Origin: Actinomycetes bacterium
GTDB lineage: Bacteria > Actinomycetota > Actinomycetes > S36-B12 > UBA10799
Direction: 5' to 3'
DNA length: 19,111 nt
NCBI GenBank assembly: GCA_029779995.1
Contig: JAKOZM010000154.1
Span: forward strand, 1 to 19,111
Below, piece after piece: positions 1-7,980 of the stretch. The translations under genes were made by a program, and so were the position numbers. Positions within the stretch are counted from its first letter, which is position 1; every line of letters begins with the position of its first letter. Below the pieces are notes generated by a model. The model made no database searches, was not told where the DNA came from, and saw only the letters and a program-made list of their open reading frames with translations.

Positions 1-351
1 ACCGTGCTCACCCTTGCCCACCAGCGTCTCGAGATGGCCATCCTGCAGGAGCAGTAGACCCTTCTGCGCATCGCAGATCAGCAACCCGTCCGGGTGTGCC
101 TCGATCCCCAAAGGCCGGCCACCGGTGTCTGCAAGGACCTCGATCTGCCAGCCATCCTCGCTCAGGGCGACGATCCGGCCGTCATCCAACCCGGTCACCA
201 GATCATCGCCGACGAACAAGGCATCCTCGGGCCCGCTGCCGGGCACCGGCACGATCGTCAGGTCGGGCAGGTTCGACGCCGGGGGCTTGCCAGCCGGGCC
301 GGGCGGCTGCCACTTCACGGGACTGATGCGGGGTTTGGTCATGGGGGTCAT
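1..351 (-). CDS. SMP-30/strictosidine-synthase-like protein, N-terminal part
   Basis: This is the first 117 codons of a minus-strand gene that leaves the window at its left edge. The visible protein has a Pro-rich start and then beta-propeller-like text: LVTGLDDGRIVAL, a central GGRPLGIEAHPDG and LLICDAQKGLLLL. This pattern is typical of the SMP-30/gluconolactonase and strictosidine-synthase-like propellers, whose members are lactonases or hydrolases of varied substrates. There is no obvious signal peptide. Two in-frame ATGs (351 and 342) are possible and neither has a good Shine-Dalgarno sequence. The gene begins 51 bp after holB on the same strand, so it may be the tail of the topA-tmk-holB unit. 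The substrate cannot be told from this fragment. The coding call is fairly sure and the family call moderate. Confidence 0.7.
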   Translation of the reverse strand, partial: MTPMTKPRISPVKWQPPGPAGKPPASNLPDLTIVPVPGSGPEDALFVGDDLVTGLDDGRIVALSEDGWQIEVLADTGGRPLGIEAHPDGLLICDAQKGLLLLQDGHLETLVGKGEHG

Positions 352-402
352 TGTGCCGGGGCGAGCGCGGTTCGTCTGCTGCACGGACAGGGACGCCCTG
401 CG

Positions 403-1575
403 TCAGCGGGCGTGGCCGGCCAGGCCCGGGGCCCGCAACTTCACGACCATGGCCTCCATAGCCAGCTGTGGTGCCACGTTCATCCCGAGCGCCGCGCGGG
501 CATCGCGGATCGCCGTGAAACGCGCCATGGTGTCCGCGGAGCTGCTCTCATCGGCCATCCGGGCCAGGTCGCCACGCATCTCCTCGTTGACCAAGTCGAC
601 CGGCGCCTCCTGCTGCAGCACCAGGACATCGCGGAACCAGGCCAGCAGATCGACGAGCACGCGGTCGAGTTCGTCACGCACGGCTCGGTTGCGCCTCGCG
701 GTCTGCCGATCCTCGAGGTCCTTCATCGCGGCCTTGGTGACCCGCTTGACGCCCTTACCTTCGGCGCCCGACCCGAGGGCAAGCATCATGTCAGCGCGCT
801 CGATCTCCTCGCGGTCGGTGAGCAGCGCCTCAGCATCGGCCTTGGCCGCCGCGACAATGTTGCCCGCCGCTGCCATACAACTGGCGAGATCGGACAGGTC
901 GCGCACCATGACCAGCACGTCGTGGCGGCGGTTGCGCACACTCTCAATGGTCGACAGCGCCTTGGCGCGACCGATGTGACCCATCGAGGCCCTCGCCGCG
1001 AACGCGGCTGTCCCCGCATCCACCCCTTGGCCCTCCAGGAAGCCAGCCACCGCTTCCGGAGCCGGGGTGCGCAGCCCCACCACCTGGCAGCGCGACCGTA
1101 CCGTCGGCAGCAGATCTTCCACACTCGGTGCGCACAACAGCCAGACCGTGCGGCTGGCGGGCTCTTCGATGCTCTTGAGCAGGACGTTGTTGGCGGATTC
1201 GGTGAGCCGGTCAGCATCCTCCATCACGATCACGTGCCAGCGTCCGCGACTCGGCGCCATGTCCGCCCTGGCGACGAGCGCGCGCGCCTCCTCCGTCTTG
1301 TAGCTCAGCCCCTCAGGACGCACGACCTCCACGTCCGGATGGGTGCCGGCGCGCACCGCCACGCAGTCCTCACACGTCCCACAGCCACCGTGCGGACAGG
1401 CCAGTGCGGCACCGAACGCGATGGCGGCGTTCGACCTGCCCGAGCCGGGCGGGCCGATGAACAGCCACGCGTGGGTCATGGCGGGTCCGGCTGGTTCAGC
1501 GGCGGCATCAGCGACGGCGTCCTGCAGGACGTCAACCACATGTTCCTGCCCCACCAGGGAGGCAAAAACGGTCAT
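403..1575 (-). CDS. holB: DNA polymerase III subunit delta' (clamp loader)
   Basis: AAA+ clamp-loader subunit that helps load the beta sliding clamp at the replication fork. Seen (numbering from an upstream GTG at 1581): MTVFASLVGQEHV at the N-terminus, a P-loop GPPGSGRS near 43-50, a four-cysteine zinc module (CPHGGCGTCEDC, about 62-73), a Walker-B-like VIVMEDADRL near 117-126, and the SIEEP and SRC motifs of this family (about 137-141 and 163-165). The P-loop has Arg where an active ATPase has Lys, as is usual for delta' in actinobacteria, so it probably does not hydrolyse ATP. The GTG at 1581 is possible, but I prefer the ATG at 1575 because it forms an ATGA overlap with the tmk stop, implying translational coupling. 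The product is then 390 residues, a normal length for the family. Confidence 0.93.
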   Translation of the reverse strand: MTVFASLVGQEHVVDVLQDAVADAAAEPAGPAMTHAWLFIGPPGSGRSNAAIAFGAALACPHGGCGTCEDCVAVRAGTHPDVEVVRPEGLSYKTEEARALVARADMAPSRGRWHVIVMEDADRLTESANNVLLKSIEEPASRTVWLLCAPSVEDLLPTVRSRCQVVGLRTPAPEAVAGFLEGQGVDAGTAAFAARASMGHIGRAKALSTIESVRNRRHDVLVMVRDLSDLASCMAAAGNIVAAAKADAEALLTDREEIERADMMLALGSGAEGKGVKRVTKAAMKDLEDRQTARRNRAVRDELDRVLVDLLAWFRDVLVLQQEAPVDLVNEEMRGDLARMADESSSADTMARFTAIRDARAALGMNVAPQLAMEAMVVKLRAPGLAGHAR

Positions 1576-2177
1576 CGCCACTGTTCTGGGATCGCCGCCC
1601 AGACATGCTCGGCCACATCCTCGATCGATCCCGACGCGTCGATCACGGCGTAACGCTGCGGATTCCGGTTCGCCAGATCCATGAGGCCCCGGCGCACCCG
1701 GGCCTGGAACAACTGTCCCTCGTTCTCCATCCGATCGGTGTTGCCCTCACGCTGCACCGATGTCCCCACGGGCAGGTCGAGCATGATCGTCACGTCCGGC
1801 AGGAGGCCCTCGGTGGCCCACATATTCACCGATTCCACCTCATCCACCCCGAGACCGCGGGCCACCCCTTGATAGGCCAGCGACGAGTCCAGGAAACGAT
1901 CGGTGAGCACGATGGCATCGCGATCAAGGGCGGGCCTGATGGTCTGCTCGACATGGTCGGCGCGAGCGGCGGCGAACAGCAGCGCCTCACACCGAGCGCT
2001 CATCTCGACATCGTCGGCCAGCAGCAGCACACGGATCGCCTCAGCCACCGGCGTGCCGCCAGGTTCGCGGGTCACGATCACTTCGTGTTTCTCACCGAGC
2101 CGCTGAGCCAACAACCTCAGTTGGGTCGTTTTCCCCGACCGGTCAACCCCCTCGAACGCCACGAACAAGCCACTCAC
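1572..2177 (-). CDS. tmk: Thymidylate kinase
   Basis: Phosphorylates dTMP to dTDP with ATP, an essential cytoplasmic step in dTTP synthesis. The 201-residue length is typical. Motifs seen: P-loop FEGVDRSGKTT (8-18), VTREPGGTP (35-43) with the nucleotide-binding Arg, DRFLDSSLAYQG (93-104) for the dTMP site, and a LID-like Arg/Asp-rich segment around REGNTDRMENEG (about 143-154). The start is GTG at 2177, chosen because GAAGGTG lies a few bases upstream and the protein begins MSGLFVAFEG as in homologues. It is 67 bp downstream of topA and overlaps holB by four bases (ATGA), so topA-tmk-holB reads as one replication operon. Confidence 0.96.
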   Translation of the reverse strand: MSGLFVAFEGVDRSGKTTQLRLLAQRLGEKHEVIVTREPGGTPVAEAIRVLLLADDVEMSARCEALLFAAARADHVEQTIRPALDRDAIVLTDRFLDSSLAYQGVARGLGVDEVESVNMWATEGLLPDVTIMLDLPVGTSVQREGNTDRMENEGQLFQARVRRGLMDLANRNPQRYAVIDASGSIEDVAEHVWAAIPEQWR

Positions 2178-2244
2178 TGTGTCACCTTCTCACGGCTTCG
2201 GCGGACTGGATGCATGGCTGTGGAGATTGTCCGGTAGGCAGCGG

Positions 2245-4851
2245 CTACTTGCGGGCGGCCGCCTTCTTGCGCGGCGCGGCCTTCTTCTTCGGGGCGGGAC
2301 CCTTGGCGCGGCGTTCGCTGATCAGGTCACTGGCCCGCTCGACCGTGATGGACAACGGATCATCAGCGACTCGCAGTGAGGCGTTGGTCTCACCGTCGGT
2401 GACGTAGGGGCCGAAGCGGCCCTCCTTGAGCGTGATCGGTTTGCCGCTGATGGGATCTTTGCCGATCTCCTTGCCCGGATCTGCTGCCTGCCGTCCCCGC
2501 GTCTTGGGCTGGGCGAACAACTGCAGCGCCTGCTCCACGGTGCACGTGAAGATGCTCGCCTCGTCGGGCAGGGATCGGGTGTCTTTGCCATGGGTGAGGT
2601 AGGGGCCGTACCGGCCGTTCTGGGCGAGGATCGGCTCGTTGTCTTGCGGATGTTTGCCGACTTCACGCGGCAGGGACAGCAGCTTGAGGGCGTCCTCGAG
2701 CGTGACCTCGGTGGGCTCCATGTCCTTGAACAGGCTGGCGGTGCGCGGCTTCACCGTCTTGCGCGGCTTCTTCGCACCTTCGGGCAGTGCCGGCAGGATC
2801 TCGGTGACGTATGGCCCGAAACGGCCGTTCTTGGTGACGATCTCGTGCCCGGTGACCGGGTCGCTGCCCAGCACCCGCTCGTCCTTGGGCGCGTTGAGCA
2901 GCTCGATGGCCTTGCCCAGGGTCAGGTCGTCCGGAGGCAGGTCGGCGGGCACGTTCGCCCGCTTTTCGCCCTGCTCCAAGTAGGGGCCGAACTTGCCTAC
3001 GCGCAGCACGATGTCGGAGTCCAGCGGGAAGGAGGAATTCTGCCGGGGATCGATCTCGGGCAGCCGTTCAATCATGGGATGCAGACCCGCGAACTGGTCG
3101 GTGTCGCCGTAGTAGAACCGGCCGAGCACAGCCGTGCGCGAGGCGTCGCCGCGGGCCACGACGTCCAGCACCTCTTCCATGCGAGCGGTGAAGTCATAAT
3201 CGACGAGAGCGGAGAAGTGATCCTCGAGCAGGCGAACGACCGCGAACGCCAGCCAGGCCGGGACCAATGCGGAGCCGCGCTTGAACACATACCCGCGATC
3301 CAGCAGGGTGCCGATGATGGCCGACCACGTGGACGGGCGGCCGATGCCTCGATCCTCCAACGCCTTCAGCAGCGTCGCCTCGGTGTAACGGGCCGGGGGT
3401 TTGGTCGCGTGGTCCTCCGCGTTGAGCGCCCGCACCTGCACGGCATCGCCCACACTGAGATGCGGCAGCCGGCGTTGCTGGCCGGACTCGTCGTCGTCGC
3501 GGCTCTCCTCGTAGGCGGCCAAGAAGCCGGGGAAGGTGATGACCGTCCCGCTGGCGGAGAAGGTGGTGGCGACCCCGTCGGTCGTCGTCGCCGCCAACCG
3601 CAACGTCGTGGTCGCGATCTTCGCGTCGGCCATCTGGGATGCGACCGTTCGTTTCCAGATCAGGTCGTACAACGCGACCTCGTCGGCGTTGAGCTGGCTG
3701 GTCACCTGGCCCGGTGTGCGAAAGGAGTCCCCGGACGGGCGGATCGCCTCATGCGCCTCCTGCGCATTCTTCACTTTGCGGTTGTAGGTGCGCGGCTGCG
3801 CAGACACATGGTCGTCGCCGTAAAGGGCCCTGGCTTGCGCCCGCGCCGCCTTGATTGCCGTCTCACTGAGCGTCGTGGAGTCGGTACGCATGTAGGTGAT
3901 GAAGCCCCGTTCGTACAACCCCTGTGCCACCCGCATCGTCCGCTGACCTCCCCAGCGCAGTTTGCGAGAGGCTTCCTGCTGCAGGGTCGAGGTCATGAAC
4001 GGGGGGCTCGGCCGACGGGTCCCCGGCTTCTCTTCGACGCTGTCCACGGTCATCGTCGATCCCAGCCCATCGACGAGAGCCTGCGCTGCGGCAAGGTCCA
4101 GATGGCGCAGATCAGCCTTCTTAAGTTCTCCGCGGTCGTTGAACGAGTCCCCGCGCGCGATCCGCTGGCCGTCGACGTGCGTCAGGGTCGCTGAAAAGTT
4201 GCCGGGGTCCAGCAGTGCTTCGATGTCTGCGTAAGAGGCAGTGACAAACCGCATCCGGTCGCGCTCCCGGTCCACGACCAGCCGCAGCGCCACGGACTGC
4301 ACGCGACCGGCAGACAACCGGGGCATGACCTTCTTCCATAACACCGGCGACACCTCGTACCCATAGAGCCGGTCGAGAATGCGGCGGGTCTCTTGGGCGT
4401 CGACGAGGTCCTTGTCCAGTTCCCGGGTGTCCTCTAGGGCGCGCTGAATGGCCTCGCGGGTGATCTCGTGAAACACCATGCGCCGGGTCGGGACCTTCGG
4501 CTGCAGGACCTGCATGAGGTGCCAGGCGATCGCCTCGCCCTCCCGGTCCTCGTCCGTGGCCAGGAGCAACTCGTCGGCGTCGCGCAGTTTGTCCTTGAGT
4601 TCCTTGACCCGCGATCGTTTGTCGGCGTTCACCACATAGATGGGGGCGAAGTCGTGCTCGATGTCCACGCCCAAGCGCGACCACGGTTCCGCCTTGTACT
4701 TCGCCGGGATGTCCGCAGCCTTGTCAGGCAGGTCACGGATGTGGCCCACGGACGCCGTCACCTCATAGCCGTCACCAAGGTATCCCTGGATCGTCTTGGC
4801 CTTCGCGGGCGACTCGACGATCACAAGACGGCGGGGCGTTTGGGTGGGCAT
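2245..4851 (-). CDS. topA: DNA topoisomerase I (type IA)
   Basis: Relaxes negative supercoils by transient cleavage of one DNA strand. The 868-residue protein starts with a Toprim domain (RLVIVESPAKAKTI with E13; TDEDREGEA at 99-107 with the DxD metal ligands) and continues through RLSAGRVQSVALRLV (178-192). The active-site tyrosine is Y320 in GFITYMRTDS. The C-terminal third has no zinc fingers. It carries four GRFGPY-type repeats, the last beginning near residue 811, and a very basic tail (KKKAAPRKKAAARK). This is the actinobacterial arrangement, in which the repeats and Lys tail help DNA binding and processivity. The ATG start has GGAAGGA four bases upstream. The gene is upstream of tmk and holB on the same strand. 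Confidence 0.98.
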   Translation of the reverse strand: MPTQTPRRLVIVESPAKAKTIQGYLGDGYEVTASVGHIRDLPDKAADIPAKYKAEPWSRLGVDIEHDFAPIYVVNADKRSRVKELKDKLRDADELLLATDEDREGEAIAWHLMQVLQPKVPTRRMVFHEITREAIQRALEDTRELDKDLVDAQETRRILDRLYGYEVSPVLWKKVMPRLSAGRVQSVALRLVVDRERDRMRFVTASYADIEALLDPGNFSATLTHVDGQRIARGDSFNDRGELKKADLRHLDLAAAQALVDGLGSTMTVDSVEEKPGTRRPSPPFMTSTLQQEASRKLRWGGQRTMRVAQGLYERGFITYMRTDSTTLSETAIKAARAQARALYGDDHVSAQPRTYNRKVKNAQEAHEAIRPSGDSFRTPGQVTSQLNADEVALYDLIWKRTVASQMADAKIATTTLRLAATTTDGVATTFSASGTVITFPGFLAAYEESRDDDESGQQRRLPHLSVGDAVQVRALNAEDHATKPPARYTEATLLKALEDRGIGRPSTWSAIIGTLLDRGYVFKRGSALVPAWLAFAVVRLLEDHFSALVDYDFTARMEEVLDVVARGDASRTAVLGRFYYGDTDQFAGLHPMIERLPEIDPRQNSSFPLDSDIVLRVGKFGPYLEQGEKRANVPADLPPDDLTLGKAIELLNAPKDERVLGSDPVTGHEIVTKNGRFGPYVTEILPALPEGAKKPRKTVKPRTASLFKDMEPTEVTLEDALKLLSLPREVGKHPQDNEPILAQNGRYGPYLTHGKDTRSLPDEASIFTCTVEQALQLFAQPKTRGRQAADPGKEIGKDPISGKPITLKEGRFGPYVTDGETNASLRVADDPLSITVERASDLISERRAKGPAPKKKAAPRKKAAARK

Positions 4852-4874
4852 GGTGTCCTTCCAGCGGGGGTCGT

Positions 4875-4887
4875 CCCCATGATGGGG
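4875..4887. repeat. Perfect palindrome CCCCAT-G-ATGGGG in the topA leader
   Basis: Two perfect 6-bp arms are separated by a single base, 24 bp upstream of the topA ATG and just downstream of the candidate -10 box. The geometry fits an operator for a dimeric regulator. The one-base gap is too short for a stable RNA hairpin. No factor can be named. Confidence 0.35.
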
Positions 4888-4899
4888 GTACGAATCGGC

Positions 4900-4905
4900 A
4901 CCCTA
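4900..4905 (-). promoter_or_regulatory. Candidate -10 box of the topA promoter
   Basis: On the minus strand the hexamer is TAGGGT, fitting the actinobacterial TANNNT -10 pattern. It would start an mRNA near 4893 with a leader of about 40 nt. The only -35 candidate at 18-bp spacing is TGGCGC, which matches TTGACA at three of six positions, so the call rests mainly on the -10 box. Confidence 0.3.
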
Positions 4906-5153
4906 CGACGGCGGGGGTGGGTTGCGCCAGTGCAGCGGATCCCGGTGTCGGCGGTCTGGATGGCAGGCGCGGCGTGCGCCGGACGAAGTGCCGCGGGTGC
5001 GGCAGATGGGCACTCTTTGCGGTTTCTCGGGGCGTGTCGCCGCAACAACCGCCCAATCGCCAAGGCGCTGCCAAAGCGCGCTCCGCAGGCTTAGAGTCAC
5101 CGGCGGCGGAGGATGCGCGGTTGCGGTTCACGAGTGACGCGAACCATCCCCGC

Positions 5154-6590
5154 TCACCGGGTTGGCGTGAACACCCCACTGAAGACAGCCTTCAACAGCA
5201 CCTCGACCAACGGCGGCGGCAGCGCCTCCATCAGCGCGTTGATGCCGGCCATGTCATCCGGCAGCGATACCCCGGCATCGCCCTTGAACCCGGCCAACTG
5301 CAGCATGCCATCCACCGATGCGGCGTCCAGAGCCGCAGGATCGATGGTGGCAGCGGCGGCGGCCAGACCGGGGTCGACGTCGGCACGACCGCGTCCGGTC
5401 GCCAGTTCGGTGGCGGCCCGCAGCACGCCCAGCAACTCCTGCGCGCGATCCCCGATGCCGGCGGACACGGTGATGTGAATGTTCGTGGGCCCACCGCAGC
5501 GGGAGGGCTGCACCTGCAGCGTCCACCCCAGATGATGGGCGGCATCGGCCACGATCCGGACATCGGGACCGTCGGGCTCACCTGTGTCGCCGATACAGAC
5601 CAACGTCGCTTCGGGCTGCGTCACCAACCGCAGACCTGAGATGTCGGCCACGCCCTGCGCGATCGTGAGCGCGCCCCGACGCGCGCGCATCGCCAGGTCC
5701 CGCAGGCCCGACACGCCCAGCAGCTTCAGCACTGCCCACGCCGCGGCCGCCGGCGCCACGGAACGGCTCGACAACAATGTGTTGTTGATCAGGGGATAGC
5801 CGGGCCAGGACGCATCGGCGAAGAACTGGTACTCGCGCAGTTCAGCGGTGGCGTTGAGCAGAATGGACACCCCTTTGGGGGCGTACCCGTACTTGTGCAG
5901 ATCCATCGACGCCGAGGTCACGCCCGGGATACTCATGTCCACCGGCGGATCCACGATGAAGGGCAGCGCCCAGCCGCCGATACACAAGTCCAGGTGGCAC
6001 AGGATGTCGCGCTCGGCCGCGGCCGCGGCCACCTCCGCGACCGGGTCGATGACGCCATGGGCGTAGCTGGGAGCGGACACGACCACCAGGGCCGTGCGGT
6101 CGTCCATGGCCGCGATCATCGCCTGCGCATCGGCTTTGAAGTGAGCGTCCATGGGGATGTCGATGACCTCGACGCCGAACAGCCACGCGCCTTTGCGGAA
6201 GGCGGAATGGGCGGTGACGGGCAGCAGCATCGTCGGGGTGCCGGTCCCGCCGCGCGCGCGGTAGCGTTCGCGTGCCCCGAGCACGGCCAGCATGCAACTC
6301 TCCGTCCCACCGCTGGTCACCGTCCCCACCGCCTGCGGGCCGCCGCCGTGCAGGTCCAGCGCCCAGCCCACCAGGTCGTTCTCGATGGCCGCGATGCTCG
6401 GGAACGCCGTCGGGTCCAGACCGTTGCGGCCCCAGGCGGTGGCCGAAGCGGCCAGAGCCACCTCCCGCAGTTCCGGGTTGCCGGACTCGAAGTGGTAGCT
6501 GGTCGCTTTGGTGTAGTCCAAGTCCTGCGCGCGCAGCTCCTCGAGTTGAGTCAGGATCGCTTCGGCGGTCAGTCCGTTGTCATTCAGCAT
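5154..6590 (-). CDS. PLP-dependent decarboxylase/lyase, sphingosine-1-phosphate lyase-like
   Basis: Fold-type I PLP enzyme of the group II decarboxylase superfamily. Seen: TVTSGGTESCMLA for phosphate binding of the cofactor, TAHSAF with the PLP-stacking His (about 128), HLDLCIGGW with the Asp that contacts the pyridine N (about 201), and SMDLHKYGYAPKGVS with the Schiff-base Lys (about 233). HKYGYAPKG is the motif of sphingosine-1-phosphate lyase rather than of ordinary glutamate or tyrosine decarboxylases. The substrate is not proven; amino acids or sphingoid-base phosphates are both possible. The longest frame starts at 6608, but I prefer the ATG at 6590 (478 residues), which has GAGGTG a few bases upstream. 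It overlaps the preceding transporter gene by 11 bp, so the two are probably co-translated. Confidence 0.85.
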   Translation of the reverse strand: MLNDNGLTAEAILTQLEELRAQDLDYTKATSYHFESGNPELREVALAASATAWGRNGLDPTAFPSIAAIENDLVGWALDLHGGGPQAVGTVTSGGTESCMLAVLGARERYRARGGTGTPTMLLPVTAHSAFRKGAWLFGVEVIDIPMDAHFKADAQAMIAAMDDRTALVVVSAPSYAHGVIDPVAEVAAAAAERDILCHLDLCIGGWALPFIVDPPVDMSIPGVTSASMDLHKYGYAPKGVSILLNATAELREYQFFADASWPGYPLINNTLLSSRSVAPAAAAWAVLKLLGVSGLRDLAMRARRGALTIAQGVADISGLRLVTQPEATLVCIGDTGEPDGPDVRIVADAAHHLGWTLQVQPSRCGGPTNIHITVSAGIGDRAQELLGVLRAATELATGRGRADVDPGLAAAAATIDPAALDAASVDGMLQLAGFKGDAGVSLPDDMAGINALMEALPPPLVEVLLKAVFSGVFTPTR

Positions 6591-7926
6591 GAGCACCTCG
6601 CAGGTCATCGAGCCGGGCTTCGGTCAGGTCGTACTTGAACAGGGTCGGCAGACTCAGCAGCAACATCACGGCGGGAAAGGCGCCGAAGGCCACGACAATG
6701 CCGGTCAGGGCGCTGGTCGGTTGCGTGACGGTTTCGTCACCGGAACTGGAGATGAAACCGGTCGCCGCCAGAATCAGGCCCACGATCGCCGGGCCGAGGG
6801 CGAAGGCCACCGTCTCAGCCGCCGCCCATACCCCCGTGAAGACACCGGCCCGCTGCCGACCGTGGGCCGCGGCATCGGCGGCCACGGTGTCGGGCAGCAT
6901 GGCCAGCGGGAACATCTGCATCCCCGCGTATGCCACCCCCACCAGACCCACCAACAGGTAGACCGCCGCGTCGGGCAAGGAGCGGGAGAAGAACAGTCCG
7001 ATCGCCGCGATCACGAAGACACCACTGGCCAGCGCAAAGCCCCGTTGCTTGCCGGACCTGCGAGCGACCAGCGACCACAGCGGCATCACCACGATCGCGG
7101 GCCCGACCAGGCACACGAACAGCAGCGTCTGCTGCAGCTCACCACCGCCCAGAATGTACGTCGCCAGGTAAGGGACCGCCGCCAGCATCGCCCCGGTGGC
7201 CAGTGCCTGCAGGACGAAAGTGGTCAGGAGCAGCGCGAACCAGCGGTTCTGCCGCACCGCAGCCACCCGTTCGGTCATCGTCGGTTCACTGTCAGCCGCG
7301 GAGTAGGACTTCGTGCGGCGCAGGATGGCCCAGCACACAACAGTCGAGATGACCAGCAGCACGCCGACGACGACGCCCATCCCCGCGTAGCCGGTGCGGC
7401 CGCTGCCGAACGCGTTCACGAGCACAGGAGCCCCCGCGCCGAACAGCAGGATGGACAACGTCAGGAAGATGATGCGCAGGCTCATGATCCGCGTACGTTC
7501 GCGGTAGTCGTCGGTGAACTCCGCGGGCAGGGCCAGGTAGGTCACCTGGAATGTGGCGAATCCGGTGATCGCGAAGAGGAAGAACACGCCTACCCACAAC
7601 GCCGCGGCGTTGCCCTGCAGTGCCTGGGGGGCACTGAAGGTCAGGGCGAACATCGGTCCGATGATCAGGCCGCCGATAAGCAGCCACTTGGCGCGGGACC
7701 CGGTGCGCACCATCGTCTTGTCCGACACACCGCCCACGACGGGCGCGATGAGAACATCCCACGCCTTCGGTACGAACACCACGAGGCTGGCGACCACAGC
7801 AGCCACTCCCAGCACATCGGTCAGGTAGAACAGCAGCACAAGGCCGGGGACGGTGGCGAATCCCCCCGTTCCGAAGGAACCGAAAGCGTACCCGAACCGC
7901 TGGGTTCCTGAGAGTCGCTGCGCCAT
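6580..7926 (-). CDS. MFS transporter, MFS_2/GPH (MelB-like) type
   Basis: A 448-residue integral membrane protein with about 12 hydrophobic segments. The N-terminus (FGYAFGSFGTGG, LLFYLTDVLG) and the loop KAWDVLIAPVVGGVSDKT match the glycoside-pentoside-hexuronide:cation symporter (MFS_2) pattern, in which the loop is K-WD---P--G--SD. A central polar loop (RRTKSYSAADSEPTMTERV) separates the two six-helix halves. Members move sugars with H+ or Na+, and animal relatives (MFSD2) move lysophospholipids or sphingosine-1-phosphate. The cargo here is unknown. Its stop overlaps the start of the lyase-like gene, suggesting that the transporter handles that enzyme's substrate or product. The ATG at 7926 has no Shine-Dalgarno; a leaderless promoter is proposed separately. 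Confidence 0.85.
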   Translation of the reverse strand: MAQRLSGTQRFGYAFGSFGTGGFATVPGLVLLFYLTDVLGVAAVVASLVVFVPKAWDVLIAPVVGGVSDKTMVRTGSRAKWLLIGGLIIGPMFALTFSAPQALQGNAAALWVGVFFLFAITGFATFQVTYLALPAEFTDDYRERTRIMSLRIIFLTLSILLFGAGAPVLVNAFGSGRTGYAGMGVVVGVLLVISTVVCWAILRRTKSYSAADSEPTMTERVAAVRQNRWFALLLTTFVLQALATGAMLAAVPYLATYILGGGELQQTLLFVCLVGPAIVVMPLWSLVARRSGKQRGFALASGVFVIAAIGLFFSRSLPDAAVYLLVGLVGVAYAGMQMFPLAMLPDTVAADAAAHGRQRAGVFTGVWAAAETVAFALGPAIVGLILAATGFISSSGDETVTQPTSALTGIVVAFGAFPAVMLLLSLPTLFKYDLTEARLDDLRGAHAE

Positions 7927-7933
7927 GCGGCCC

Positions 7934-7963
7934 AGTATCGCGGCTCGAGTCGACGCCTGTCCG
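7934..7963 (-). promoter_or_regulatory. Candidate leaderless promoter of the transporter-lyase operon
   Basis: On the minus strand CGGACA is followed after 18 bp by GATACT, which ends 7 bases before the ATG at 7926. That spacing puts the transcription start on the start codon, giving a leaderless mRNA. This fits the absence of a ribosome binding site. The hexamers match consensus only partly. Confidence 0.35.
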
Positions 7964-7980
7964 GTTTTGGGGACCGCCTC

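Larger units (their letters stand above)
4852..5153. other. 302-bp intergenic region upstream of topA
   Basis: It lies between the decarboxylase stop and the topA start, both genes reading leftward. I see no convincing coding frame; open frames crossing it have low-complexity Pro/Arg/Ala translations with no domain. It holds the probable topA leader, with a TAGGGT box and a palindrome listed separately. No strong terminator is visible after the decarboxylase; the best candidate is a 5-bp inverted repeat ggttc/gaacc between 5125 and 5145, which is weak. Confidence 0.6.

Noticed and set aside
94..1653. Long plus-strand open frame opposite holB
   Set aside because: It is antisense to a clear holB gene, rich in His, Arg and Pro with no domain. 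Long antisense frames are expected in GC-rich coding DNA.
2590..4194. 534-codon plus-strand open frame opposite topA
   Set aside because: It mirrors the topA frame, shows no recognisable motif, and topA is certain.
4772..5179. 135-codon minus-strand frame across the topA upstream region
   Set aside because: It overlaps the topA start in another frame and its text (Pro, Arg, Gly, Cys) has no domain or ribosome binding site.
6577..7911. Long plus-strand open frame opposite the MFS transporter
   Set aside because: Its translation is low-complexity Gln/His/Arg text, the mirror of hydrophobic helices on the other strand.
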